Shown: in pieces, positions 53,760 to 62,172 of the stretch
Layout: each line of letters starts with the position of its first letter
Position numbering within the stretch: position 1 is the first letter of the stretch
Assembly (NCBI GenBank): GCA_016790285.1
Contig: JAEUPJ010000072.1
Span: 1-64,000, forward strand
Source of the DNA: Roseateles sp.
GTDB lineage: Bacteria > Pseudomonadota > Gammaproteobacteria > Burkholderiales > Burkholderiaceae_C
Reading direction: 5' to 3'
Length of the DNA: 64,000 nt
Program-made: the position numbers and the translations under genes
Notes under the pieces: model-generated
Told to the model about the DNA's origin: nothing
The model's database searches: none
What the model saw: the letters and a program-made list of their open reading frames with translations, nothing else

Positions 53760-54983
53760 ATGCTCAATCGACGCCATCTCCTGTGCTGCGGCGCCGCCGC
53801 CGGCCTCTTCACCGCGCTGGCCGAGCCGGCGCGCGCCTTCCCCGCCACCGCCTGCCCAAGCGGCCTGCCGGCTTCGCTTCAGCCGCTCGTGCAGCAGGCC
53901 TTCGAAGGCCTGGACCCCCACCAGCTCTGGGACGTGCACACCCACCTGCTGGGCACGGGCGACGCCGGCTCGGGCTGCACGGTCAACGCACAACTCGACC
54001 AGTGGTGGCACCCCGTGGAGATGCTGCGCAAGCGCTTCATCCTGAAGGCCGCCTGCGTGCCGCCCGATGCGCCCAGTGTCGACCGGGCCTACGTGCAGCG
54101 CCTGCGCGCGCTGGCCGACGAGTTCCCGGTCGGCGCGCGCTGGATGCTGTTCGCCTTCGACCATGCTTGCGACGCCCGCGGGCAGCCGGTGCCCGCGCAC
54201 ACCACCTTCCACGTGCCCGACGCCTATGCCGCGGCGGTGGCCGGCCGGCACGCCGACCGCTTCGCCTGGGTGGCCTCCATCCACCCCTACCGGCCCGATG
54301 CGCTGGCACGCCTGGACGCGGCGCTCGCGCAGGGGGCCGTCGCGCTGAAGTGGCTGCCGTCGAGCATGGCCATCGACCTGCGCGAGCCGCGGCTGCACGC
54401 CTTCTACGACCGCCTGGCCGCGGCGCGGCTGCCCGTCATCGTGCATTGCGGCGAGGAGCGCGCCGTGCCGGGCGCCGGGCGCGAGGACCTGGGCAACCCG
54501 CTCATGGTGCGCGCGGCCCTCGAGCGGGGCGTGCGCGTCGTCGTGGCGCACTGCGCCTCGCTGGGAACCGCGCTGGACCTGGACGCACGCCGCCCGCGCG
54601 AGGTGCAGGCCTTCTCGCTCTTCGCCCGGCTGATGGACGAAGGCTGGGGCGAGCAGCTCATGGGCGACATCTCCGTGGTGCTGCAGACCAACCGCCGCCC
54701 CGAGGTGGCTCGCACGCTGCTGATGCGCGACGACTGGCACCCGCGCCTGCTGCATGGCTCCGACTACCCGCTGCCGGGCCTGGCCGCCACGCTGCGCCTG
54801 CCGGCCCTCGTGCGCGCGGGCCTGCTGCATGCGGCCGACGCCGCCCCGCTGGCGACGCTGCGCGAGCACAACCCGCTGCTCTTCGACCTCGTGCTCAAGC
54901 GCCGCGTGGCCTGGCGCGGGGCCGTGCTGTCGGCGTCGGCGTTCGCCACGCGACGCCATTTCGAACGCCCGGCGGTGTCATGA
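53760..54983 (+). CDS. Exported amidohydrolase (metal-dependent hydrolase, TIM-barrel)
   Basis: A 407-residue protein. The N-terminus MLNRRHLLCCGAAAGLFTALAEPARA has a twin-arginine-like RRHLL followed by a hydrophobic stretch, so Tat export is plausible. Metal ligands are seen in WDVHTHLLG (H60, H62), VIVHCGEE, VVVAHCASLG and LHGSDYPLPG, the pattern of the amidohydrolase-2 superfamily. The start at 53760 was chosen for the signal; upstream codons are unlikely. The substrate is unknown. Confidence 0.82.
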   Translation: MLNRRHLLCCGAAAGLFTALAEPARAFPATACPSGLPASLQPLVQQAFEGLDPHQLWDVHTHLLGTGDAGSGCTVNAQLDQWWHPVEMLRKRFILKAACVPPDAPSVDRAYVQRLRALADEFPVGARWMLFAFDHACDARGQPVPAHTTFHVPDAYAAAVAGRHADRFAWVASIHPYRPDALARLDAALAQGAVALKWLPSSMAIDLREPRLHAFYDRLAAARLPVIVHCGEERAVPGAGREDLGNPLMVRAALERGVRVVVAHCASLGTALDLDARRPREVQAFSLFARLMDEGWGEQLMGDISVVLQTNRRPEVARTLLMRDDWHPRLLHGSDYPLPGLAATLRLPALVRAGLLHAADAAPLATLREHNPLLFDLVLKRRVAWRGAVLSASAFATRRHFERPAVS

Positions 54984-55088
54984 AGCGCCCCCGTGAGACG
55001 CTTTGCACGCCACTCGGCACTATTCCCGAGGCCGCGCCCCACCACATCGCCGAACATCGCGGCCCCAAGTCACCAAAGGACCTTCTCC

Positions 55089-55541
55089 ATGGCCACCCGC
55101 TTCGTCATGCAACGCGACACCAACGCCTGGCGCATCCAGGTCTGGGCCTCGTTCGTTCTCTCCCTGCTCGCCTGCGCCTGGGGCGTGTTCGGCGCGCCTG
55201 GGCAGGACCTGGACCGGGCCTTCCTCGCCATCGGCGTGCTGTTCTCGGTCTTCTCGTGCTTTGCCGTGGCCAAGACGCAGCGCGACAACCGCGACGGCCA
55301 GGTCGACACGCACGGCTGGGTGATGATGGTCTGGATCGCCCTGGCTGCGGCGCTGGCGCTGACCGCCTGGGGCCTGTGGCGCATGGAGATGGACGCCTGG
55401 ATCAAGCGCTACCTGGGCGTGTCGTGGCTGTTCCTCGTCTCCTCGACCTTCACGCTGGCCAAGACGCTGCGCGACCGCCACGAGGCCGAGCTGCTGGAGC
55501 AGTCCAACGCCAGCCGCGGCCGCGGCGAGCCGGACGCCTGA
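55089..55541 (+). CDS. YiaA/YiaB-family inner-membrane protein
   Basis: A 150-residue protein with four hydrophobic helices in two similar halves: WRIQVWASFVLSLLACAWGV / FLAIGVLFSVFSCFAVAKTQRD, then WVMMVWIALAAALALTAWGL / YLGVSWLFLVSSTFTLAKTLRD. The repeated FxVAKTxRD/FTLAKTLRD motif is the YiaAB signature. The role is unknown, with a stress response suggested for E. coli homologues. An AAAGGA ribosome site precedes the ATG. It is convergent with the next gene (11-base gap). Confidence 0.88.
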   Translation: MATRFVMQRDTNAWRIQVWASFVLSLLACAWGVFGAPGQDLDRAFLAIGVLFSVFSCFAVAKTQRDNRDGQVDTHGWVMMVWIALAAALALTAWGLWRMEMDAWIKRYLGVSWLFLVSSTFTLAKTLRDRHEAELLEQSNASRGRGEPDA

Positions 55542-55552
55542 CGACGCCCCCG

Positions 55553-56368
55553 CTATTCCCGGGCTTTGGCTTCCAGGAAACGCTGCTGCCGCAGCAGCGC
55601 CTGGGCGGCCTCGTCGGGCACCGGCCGCAGCCGTCGCTGCAGGCCTTCGTGCAGCGACACCAGCTGCGCCGCCAGCGCCTCGTCGGCGCTCGGCTGCCCG
55701 TCGGCCAGCGGTGCGGCCCGGCGGGCCGGTGGCAAGCGCAGGTAGGCCTCCAGGCTGTCGGGCAGGTAGCGCGCCACGCACTGCTGCACGAAAAGCCGGT
55801 CCTGCGGGCCGAGCAACTCCCCCACGCCCGGCTGCTGGGCCTGCGCCAGGTCTTCCTTCACGGCCTTGAGCGCGGCCGTGGCCGCCGCAGGCAGGGCCGG
55901 CGCGGCGCGCGCCAGCAGGGCATCCAGCGCCTGCAGCGCATCGGCCGGCAGCAGCACCGTCGACACGGGCGCGCCCGGCACGCGCCGCTGGCGCCACACA
56001 CCGCGCGCCGCCCAGGCCAGGCCGGCAGCGCCCACCACCACCAGCACCGCGCACACCAGCGGTTCGCCCACGAAGAGCGCACCCGACAGGGACCCGACGC
56101 CCACGCCGGCCTGCACCCGCGCAGCCACGGGCAAGGGCGACTTCGGTGGCGCGGGCTCCGGCCCGGCGGCCAGCGGCCGGCCGAGCTCCAGCCGGGCGCG
56201 CAGCTGCTGCTGGCGCTGCTGCAGCGCCTCCGGGCGCTCCACCTCGTCGGGCGCGGGCACGCGGCGCGTGCGCCGGTTCACCGGCTGCGAGCCGACGGCC
56301 AGGCGGGAGGTGGGGTCAGGAGAGCGATCAGGCATGCCAGGCGGGCGGCGACGTGGTACTGCGGGCAT
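55553..56368 (-). CDS. Hypothetical membrane protein
   Basis: Up to 271 residues; MPDRSPDP at 56335 is an equally good start. The N-terminal about 75 residues are Arg/Pro/Gln-rich and likely disordered, two short hydrophobic segments follow (about 88-122), and the rest is Ala/Leu-rich and helical (LLPADALQALDALLARAAPALPAAATAALKAV). I recognise no family. Coding support comes from strong third-position GC and its placement between two other genes. Confidence 0.55.
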   Translation of the reverse strand: MPAVPRRRPPGMPDRSPDPTSRLAVGSQPVNRRTRRVPAPDEVERPEALQQRQQQLRARLELGRPLAAGPEPAPPKSPLPVAARVQAGVGVGSLSGALFVGEPLVCAVLVVVGAAGLAWAARGVWRQRRVPGAPVSTVLLPADALQALDALLARAAPALPAAATAALKAVKEDLAQAQQPGVGELLGPQDRLFVQQCVARYLPDSLEAYLRLPPARRAAPLADGQPSADEALAAQLVSLHEGLQRRLRPVPDEAAQALLRQQRFLEAKARE

Positions 56369-56513
56369 GGTAGCGAGACACTGCTTGCCCTGCAGTGGCG
56401 CCAGGCGCTACCGGGCGGCGCTTGCGGTGAGACTCGGCAGTATTCGTTCGGCGCCACCGCAGGCTTCGCGCAACATCGCGCCCATCGTCACTCCCGGACA
56501 TCTGTCCACCACC

Positions 56514-56999
56514 ATGCCGCAGTCACTCACCTCCCCCGCCCTGCAGCGCAGCGTGCGCCATCTCGTGCAGCACGTCGCGCTGGCCGCGGCGCTTTGCGCC
56601 GGCCTGCCGGCCCAGGCCCGGCCCGGCCTGTCGGAAGCCAGCATCGCGGTGTCGCTGGCGCCGGTGGCGCTGTCGGTGGGCGTGATCGGTGCGGGCGGCA
56701 TGGTGCTGAGCGCCGCGCCGCTGGCGGTGCTCTCGGCCGGCACGGCGCTGGTCATCGTCAGCGTCGAGGTGATCGGCGGCGCCACGGTCTGGGTGCTCGA
56801 GCGCGTGTCGGACGGCGTGCGCATCAGCCTCAAGACGGCCGGTGGGCTGTCCGAGGGGGCGCGGGCGTCCGCGGGTGCGGCCGTCACGGTGTCGGTCATC
56901 GGCGCCGGCACGCTGCTGTCGACGGCGGGCGAGGTCATCGCCTTCATTCCCAACGAGATCGGCAAGGCCCTGCTCCACAACGAGCGGGTCTCGCGTTGA
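56514..56999 (+). CDS. Exported small hydrophobic protein paired with DUF2145
   Basis: A 161-residue protein with a signal peptide (cleavage near LPAQA, about 34). The mature part has Ala/Gly/Val-rich segments (VALSVGVIGAGGMVLSAAPLAVL, TALVIVSVEVIGGATVWVLE) and ends in a polar FIPNEIGKALLHNERVSR. I do not know its family. Its stop overlaps the start of the DUF2145 gene (TTGA), so the two are made together and probably act together. Confidence 0.65.
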   Translation: MPQSLTSPALQRSVRHLVQHVALAAALCAGLPAQARPGLSEASIAVSLAPVALSVGVIGAGGMVLSAAPLAVLSAGTALVIVSVEVIGGATVWVLERVSDGVRISLKTAGGLSEGARASAGAAVTVSVIGAGTLLSTAGEVIAFIPNEIGKALLHNERVSR

Positions 57000-57772
57000 A
57001 GGCCGCACTCGCGGCGGCGGCACTCGGCCTGGCGCTGGCCGCACCCGCGCACGCCGGCCGCCCCTGTGAAGACAAGCCGGCGACGACGCGCCAGGTCGAG
57101 CAGGGGCTGGGCCTGGCCCAGGCCACGTTGCAGGCGCTGGACGCCAGCGGCGCCGAGGTGGTGCTGCTGGCCCGCGCCGGGCAGGACCTGTCCAAGTACG
57201 GGCTGCGCTGGTCGCACCTGGGCTTCGCCTACCGGCAGGACGGCGTCTGGCGCGTCCTGCACAAGCTCAACCACTGCGGCACCGACGAGTCCGCGCTGTA
57301 CCGCCAGGGCCTGGGCGAGTTCTTCCTGGACAACCCCTTCCGCTACGAGGCGGCGTTCGTGGCGCTCAAGCCCGAACTGCAGCAGGCCTTGCTGCCGGTG
57401 CTGGCCGACAACACCCGCGTGGCGCGCTTCGACGAACGCCGCTACAGCATGGTGGCCTACGCCTTCGGCACCAAGTACCAGCAGAGCAACCAATGGGCGC
57501 TGGAGACGCTGGCCGGCGCGGCCGCCCCCGGCGTGGTGAGCCGCCGCGCCGCCCAGGACTGGCTGCAGAGCCAGGGCTACGTGCCGACAGATTTGCACCT
57601 GTCCACGCTCACGCGCCTGGGCGGGCGCATCACCCGTGCCAACATCGCGTTCGACGATCATCCGAGCGCGCGTCGTTTCAGCAGTCACATCGACACGGTC
57701 ACCGTGGACTCCATGTTCGCGTGGCTGCAGCGCAGCGGCCTGTCCACACCTCCTCAAACCGTCCAGCCCTGA
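56996..57772 (+). CDS. DUF2145 family exported protein
   Basis: A 258-residue protein starting at TTG 56996, which lies inside the stop of the preceding gene; no ATG would leave a signal peptide. The signal is MKAALAAAALGLALAAPAHA with the initiator read as Met. The mature protein has RWSHLGFAYRQDGVWRVLHKLNHCGTDESALYRQGLGEFF and later RYSMVAYAFGTKYQQSNQWALE...LHLSTLTRLGGRI. The conserved His and Cys positions look like a papain/NlpC-like hydrolase arrangement, but this is only an impression. Followed 8 bases later by the MFS fusion gene. Confidence 0.82.
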   Translation: MKAALAAAALGLALAAPAHAGRPCEDKPATTRQVEQGLGLAQATLQALDASGAEVVLLARAGQDLSKYGLRWSHLGFAYRQDGVWRVLHKLNHCGTDESALYRQGLGEFFLDNPFRYEAAFVALKPELQQALLPVLADNTRVARFDERRYSMVAYAFGTKYQQSNQWALETLAGAAAPGVVSRRAAQDWLQSQGYVPTDLHLSTLTRLGGRITRANIAFDDHPSARRFSSHIDTVTVDSMFAWLQRSGLSTPPQTVQP

Positions 57773-57780
57773 GCCACCCG

Positions 57781-59679
57781 ATGAGCACCGAACACCCCAA
57801 TCAGTTCGCCCTGCTGGGCCAGCGCCGCTTTGCGCCCTTCTTCTGGACGCAGTTCCTCGGCGCGGCGAACGACAACGTCTTCAAGTTCGCGTTCACGCTG
57901 ATGGTGACCTACCAGCTGCAGCTGAGCTGGCTGGAGCCCAAGATGGCGGGCCTGGTGATCGGGGCGCTGTTCATCCTGCCCTATGTGCTGTTCTCGGCCA
58001 CCAGCGGCCAGCTCGCCGACAAGCACGACAAGGCGCGGCTCATGCAGCTCGTGAAGAGCCTGGAGATCGCCATCATGGTGATCGCCGCCTGGGGCTTCTG
58101 GACGACGAACGTGCCGGCGCTGCTGCTGTGCGTGTTCCTGATGGGCCTGCACTCCACACTCTTCGGCCCGGTCAAGTACGCCTACCTGCCGCAGCAGCTC
58201 AACGAGCGGGAGCTGACCGGCGGCAACGGCATGGTGGAGATGGGTACCTTCGTTGCCATCCTGCTGGGCCAGCTGCTCGGCGGCGTGCTGGTGGACACGC
58301 CGGTCGTGGGGCCGCATCACGTGGCCATCGCCTGCCTGGTGCTGGCCATCGCGGGCCGCGCCGCGGCCCAGGCCATCCCGGCCAGCCCGTCGACCGACCC
58401 TGACCTTGTCATCAACTGGAACCCCTTCACCGAGACCTGGCGCAACCTCAAGCTGGCGCACGAAGGCCTGGCCGTGTTCCGCTCGCTGCTGGGCATCTCG
58501 TGGATGTGGTTCTTCGGCGCGGTGTTCCTGTCCAACTTCCCGGCCTTCGCCAAGGAGGTGCTGCACGGCAGCCCGCAGGTGGCGTCGCTGCTGCTGGCGG
58601 TGTTCTCCATCGGCATCGGCATCGGCTCGCTGCTGTGCGAGATGCTGTCCAAGCGCCACGTGGAGATCGGCCTCGTGCCGCTGGGCGCCATCGGCATGAG
58701 CGTGTTCGCCATCGACCTGTACTTCGCCGCCACGGGCCTGCCTGCGGCCGAGCCCTACACGGTGAGCGCCTTCCTCGCCGTGCCGGCGCACTGGCGCGTG
58801 CTGGCCGACCTGACCCTGCTGGCCCTCTTCGCGGGCCTGTACAGCGTGCCCATGTACGCCCTCATCCAGCTGCGCGCCCAGCCCAGCCACCGCGCGCGCA
58901 TCATCGCGGCCAACAACATCCTGAACGCGGTCTTCATGATCGCCAGCTCCGTGATCGCCGGCGCCATGCTCGGCGCGGGCCTCAGCATCCCGCAGGTGTT
59001 CCTGGCGGTCGGCATCGCCAACGCGATCGTGGCGTTCTACATCTTCCTGATCGTGCCGGAGTACCTGCTGCGCTTCGTGGCCTTCGTGCTGACGCGCCTC
59101 GTCTACCGGTTTCGCATCGTCAACGACGAGCGCCTGCCCACCACGGGCGCCGCCGTGCTGGTGTGCAACCACGTGAGCTTCGTCGACGCCGTGCTGCTGA
59201 TGGCCGCAAGCCCGCGGCCCATCCGCTTCCTGATGGACGCGCAGATCTTCCGCATCCCGGTGCTGGGCTGGATGTTCAAGCTCGCCAAGGCCATCCCGAT
59301 CGCGCCGCAGAAGACCGACCCGGCCACCTACGAGGCCGCCTTCACCGCCGCGCGCGCGGTGCTGGCCGACGGCGAGATGGTCTGCATCTTCCCCGAGGGC
59401 GGCATCACCCGCGACGGCACGCTGCAACCGTTCAAGGGTGGCGTCATGAAACTCATCGACGGCCTGCCGGACGTACCCGTCATCCCGATGGCGCTGGGCA
59501 ACCTGTGGGGCAGCTTCTTCTCGCGCGTGGAGGGCGGCAAGGCCATGGTCAAGCCGCTGCGCCGCGGCCTGTGGAGCCCGGTGAGCCTGACGGTGGATGC
59601 GCCGATGGCGGCGAGTCAAGTGACGCCGGACGGCTTGAAGGCGCGTGTGCAAGGCTTGCTGACCCCAGGCCAGGCGTGA
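57781..59679 (+). CDS. MFS lysophospholipid transporter-acyltransferase fusion
   Basis: A 632-residue inner-membrane protein. Residues 1-430 are an MFS domain of the LplT type (FLGAANDNVFKFAF, TLFGPVKYAYLPQQL). Residues 440-632 are a PlsC-type acyltransferase with the catalytic NHVSFVD (H464, D469) and the FPEGGITRDG motif (E539). Together they could flip lysophospholipid inward and re-acylate it. Many relatives carry a third acyl-ACP synthetase domain, absent here, so the acyl donor must come from elsewhere. Confidence 0.92.
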   Translation: MSTEHPNQFALLGQRRFAPFFWTQFLGAANDNVFKFAFTLMVTYQLQLSWLEPKMAGLVIGALFILPYVLFSATSGQLADKHDKARLMQLVKSLEIAIMVIAAWGFWTTNVPALLLCVFLMGLHSTLFGPVKYAYLPQQLNERELTGGNGMVEMGTFVAILLGQLLGGVLVDTPVVGPHHVAIACLVLAIAGRAAAQAIPASPSTDPDLVINWNPFTETWRNLKLAHEGLAVFRSLLGISWMWFFGAVFLSNFPAFAKEVLHGSPQVASLLLAVFSIGIGIGSLLCEMLSKRHVEIGLVPLGAIGMSVFAIDLYFAATGLPAAEPYTVSAFLAVPAHWRVLADLTLLALFAGLYSVPMYALIQLRAQPSHRARIIAANNILNAVFMIASSVIAGAMLGAGLSIPQVFLAVGIANAIVAFYIFLIVPEYLLRFVAFVLTRLVYRFRIVNDERLPTTGAAVLVCNHVSFVDAVLLMAASPRPIRFLMDAQIFRIPVLGWMFKLAKAIPIAPQKTDPATYEAAFTAARAVLADGEMVCIFPEGGITRDGTLQPFKGGVMKLIDGLPDVPVIPMALGNLWGSFFSRVEGGKAMVKPLRRGLWSPVSLTVDAPMAASQVTPDGLKARVQGLLTPGQA

Positions 59680-59737
59680 GGCATCACCACGGCGGCGCCG
59701 CAACCCGGCGCGGCCGACATGCAGGAGGGCAAACCCC

Positions 59738-60010
59738 ATGAGCGACAACACCGGATCGTCCGTCGGCCGCTATCTGATCATGGCCGTGCTCGCCGTCGCC
59801 ACGCTCGGCTTCGGCGCCGCCGGCCTGTGCGGCGCGGCGTTCACCGTGGTCTCGCTGCCCCAGCTGTTCGCGGGCGGCGTCGAGAACTATTCGGGCGCCG
59901 CCCTCGTCATCGCCGTGCCGAGCCTGCTCATCGGCGGCGCTGTGGCCTGGTGGTGTGGCCGCATGCTGTGGCGGCTGTCGGGCAAGCCGTCAGAGCCGCC
60001 GCGCGAATGA
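59738..60010 (+). CDS. Small two-helix membrane protein
   Basis: A 90-residue protein with two hydrophobic helices (about 12-45 and 55-78) and a polar C-terminus. A good GGAGGG ribosome site lies about 10 bases before the ATG. No family recognised. It follows the MFS fusion gene by 58 bases. Confidence 0.65.
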   Translation: MSDNTGSSVGRYLIMAVLAVATLGFGAAGLCGAAFTVVSLPQLFAGGVENYSGAALVIAVPSLLIGGAVAWWCGRMLWRLSGKPSEPPRE

Positions 60011-60092
60011 ACCGGCTGGCCGCCGGGTGATGCCGGCTCCGCGCGCCAGGCGGCCAAAGCCATCCCGGCGTCGGTATCAGGGTTTCCGCCGC

Positions 60093-60108
60093 ATACCGGA
60101 AGCGGTAT
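60093..60108. promoter_or_regulatory. Inverted repeat upstream of the GH43 gene
   Basis: ATACCG-GAAG-CGGTAT, a perfect 6-4-6 inverted repeat about 124 bases before the GH43 start codon, in a 221-base gap without genes. It could bind a dimeric regulator. TTGGCG (60129) and TAGGAT (60154) downstream resemble promoter boxes but are spaced at 19 bases, longer than ideal. Confidence 0.35.
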
Positions 60109-60231
60109 CGCGCGGCCCTGAAAAGTGATTGGCGACGCCAGCGTCCTGCTTCCTAGGATGGCCCGCGCCGACCCCGCCCGCAGAGGCCGGGGCAGCGCCT
60201 GAAACCACCACATTCCATCAGGAGACAAGAC

Positions 60232-61221
60232 ATGCTGGCTCAATGGCGGCGCCTGTGCGCGCCCTTCTTTCGTCACGCCCTGTGCGGGCTGCTGGCCTTG
60301 GCCGGCGCCCAGCTCCAGGCCGCGCCCTGGACGCTTTCGGGCTCGCTGGGCACCCACGACCCGAACCTCTACAAGACCAGCTCGACCTGGTGGATCTTCG
60401 AGACCACCGACAACGGCGGCATTGCCGTGAAGTACTCCAGCGACGGCCGCGCGTGGACGCAGGGGCTGCCCATCTTCGGTAGCGGCCTGTCCTGGTGGAA
60501 GACCTACCTGCCGTCCAACAAGACGGCCATGGTCTGGGCGCCGGGCTGCGGCGAGTACGGCACGCTGGGCTACTGCTACTACGCCATCTCCAGCTTCGGC
60601 TCGCAGAAGTCGGCCATCGGCCTGACCACCTCGGCCGGCGGCATCGCGGCCGGCCAGTGGGTGGACCAGGGCGCCATCCTGACCTCGCAGTCGGGCAGCA
60701 CCTACAACGCCATCGACCCGAGCTTCGTGCTCGCCAACAACGGCGACCCCTACCTGGTGTTCGGTTCGTTCTGGAACGGCATCCACATCACGCGCGTCAG
60801 CAAGGTGAACCTGAAGCCGCCCACCGGCGGCATCGTCAACATCGCAAAGGACTCGGTCAACGGCATCGAGAACGGCTTCGTGGTCAAGAAGACGATCAAC
60901 GGCACGGTCTACTACTACCTCTTCGCGTCCAAGGGCGCCTGCTGCAAGGGCGCCAGCAGCACCTACTACATCGTGGTCGGCCGCTCCACGTCCATCACCG
61001 GGCCCTACGTCGACAAGGCGGGCGTGGCCATGCTCTCCGGTGGGGGCACCGTGCTGGCCAGCAGCGGCTCGCGCTTCAAGGGGCCGGGCGGGCAGTCGCT
61101 GCTGAGTGACGGCACGGTGATGGCCTGGCATGCCTACGACGCGCAGAACAACGGCGCGCCAGTGCTCTTCATCGGCAACGTGACCTGGGGATCGGACGGA
61201 TGGCCGCAGGCCGTCTGGTGA
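60232..61221 (+). CDS. Secreted GH43 family glycosidase (endo-arabinanase-like)
   Basis: A 329-residue exported enzyme; signal peptide ends near LQAAP (about 31). The five-bladed propeller triad is D43 (GTHDPNLYK), D162 (NAIDPSFVL) and E213 (NGIENGFVV), the GH43 pattern. The closest type is arabinan endo-1,5-alpha-L-arabinanase (subfamily with SKGACCKG, GRSTSITGPYVDKAG and GPGGQSL). A strong AGGAGACAAG ribosome site precedes the ATG. No arabinose pathway genes adjoin, so it may act alone on plant cell walls. Confidence 0.9.
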   Translation: MLAQWRRLCAPFFRHALCGLLALAGAQLQAAPWTLSGSLGTHDPNLYKTSSTWWIFETTDNGGIAVKYSSDGRAWTQGLPIFGSGLSWWKTYLPSNKTAMVWAPGCGEYGTLGYCYYAISSFGSQKSAIGLTTSAGGIAAGQWVDQGAILTSQSGSTYNAIDPSFVLANNGDPYLVFGSFWNGIHITRVSKVNLKPPTGGIVNIAKDSVNGIENGFVVKKTINGTVYYYLFASKGACCKGASSTYYIVVGRSTSITGPYVDKAGVAMLSGGGTVLASSGSRFKGPGGQSLLSDGTVMAWHAYDAQNNGAPVLFIGNVTWGSDGWPQAVW

Positions 61222-62105
61222 CCGCCACCCGCGCTGCCGGCGCGGGCCTGGCGCTGCTGGCTCTGGCCGCGTGGTGGCAGCCGGGGCTGCCGACGCCCGA
61301 GCCGGCGTCGGCCACACCGCCGCTCCTGGCCGCAGGGGTGGCTGCGGGGCCGCCGGCCTGGGCGCCCGCCGAGGTCGTCCGCGACGGAGCGCGCGGGGGC
61401 GAACCGGCCGTGGCGTGGCCCGACCTGCCGGCGCTGCTGGCCGCACCGGCGCAGTCACTGCGCGCCACGCTGCAGGCCGCCCTGCGCGAGCGGGCGTCGG
61501 GCGGGCGGCTCTACGCGCGGGCGCTGGCCCGCCAGTGCGCGGCGCTGCGCACCTGGCCCGAGCCGGCAACGTCCCTTGACCTCAATGACCCTCGCGCCCA
61601 GCGCGCCCTGGCGCAGCGCACGGCGCTGGCGACGGGCTGCGACCAGATGCTGGCCGGTGAATGGCTCGCCCTGGCCAGCGTGCCGGCCGACGAGCCCGGC
61701 GTGACCGACCCCTTGCTGCAGACCCTGGAGAGCGAGGCCTCGCCCGCCCGCCTGGCCGCGCTGCTGGCTCGCCCCGATCCATTGCTGATGGAGGAACTGG
61801 GGTCACGACTGCTTGGCGATTCGCCGGTCTTCGATGGCCAGCGCTTCGACGGCGCGGGCGAGCGCAGCCTGCTGGAGGCGGCCTTGCGGCTGCTGCCCTG
61901 CGACTTCGGCCTGGTCTGCGATGAACGCGACCCCGGTGTCTGGCAGGCCTGCCTGCGCGGTGAGGGCTGCCACGGCTCACGCACCGAGCAGGTGATGGCC
62001 GAGGAAGCCGCCGGTGACCCGGCCCGGGTGGCGGCGATCGCCGCCTTGCGCTCACGCCTGCGCGACGCGGTGCGGGCGCGTGCGGTCGAGCGCTTCCTGC
62101 CTTGA
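61218..62105 (+). CDS. Hypothetical exported or membrane-anchored protein
   Basis: A 295-residue protein if translated from GTG 61218, which forms a GTGA overlap with the GH43 stop; ATG 61200 is the alternative. One N-terminal hydrophobic segment (GAGLALLALAAWW) is followed by an Ala/Leu-rich helical body. Several cysteines (ARQCAALRT, TGCDQMLAG, LLPCDFGLVCDERDPGVWQACLRGEGC) suggest disulfides in the periplasm. No family recognised. Overlap with GH43 suggests co-expression. Confidence 0.65.
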   Translation: MTATRAAGAGLALLALAAWWQPGLPTPEPASATPPLLAAGVAAGPPAWAPAEVVRDGARGGEPAVAWPDLPALLAAPAQSLRATLQAALRERASGGRLYARALARQCAALRTWPEPATSLDLNDPRAQRALAQRTALATGCDQMLAGEWLALASVPADEPGVTDPLLQTLESEASPARLAALLARPDPLLMEELGSRLLGDSPVFDGQRFDGAGERSLLEAALRLLPCDFGLVCDERDPGVWQACLRGEGCHGSRTEQVMAEEAAGDPARVAAIAALRSRLRDAVRARAVERFLP

Positions 62106-62172
62106 GGGCACCCCCGGGCACCTTCCACTACGATGGGCCGTCAGCCCCTGCGGGTCAGCGATTCATTTCCCC

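Noticed and set aside
52545-54959. An 804-codon minus-strand frame over the amidohydrolase gene and the 5' half of the XRE gene
   Set aside because: The peptide is low-complexity and conflicts with both the XRE regulator frame and the amidohydrolase with its metal ligands.
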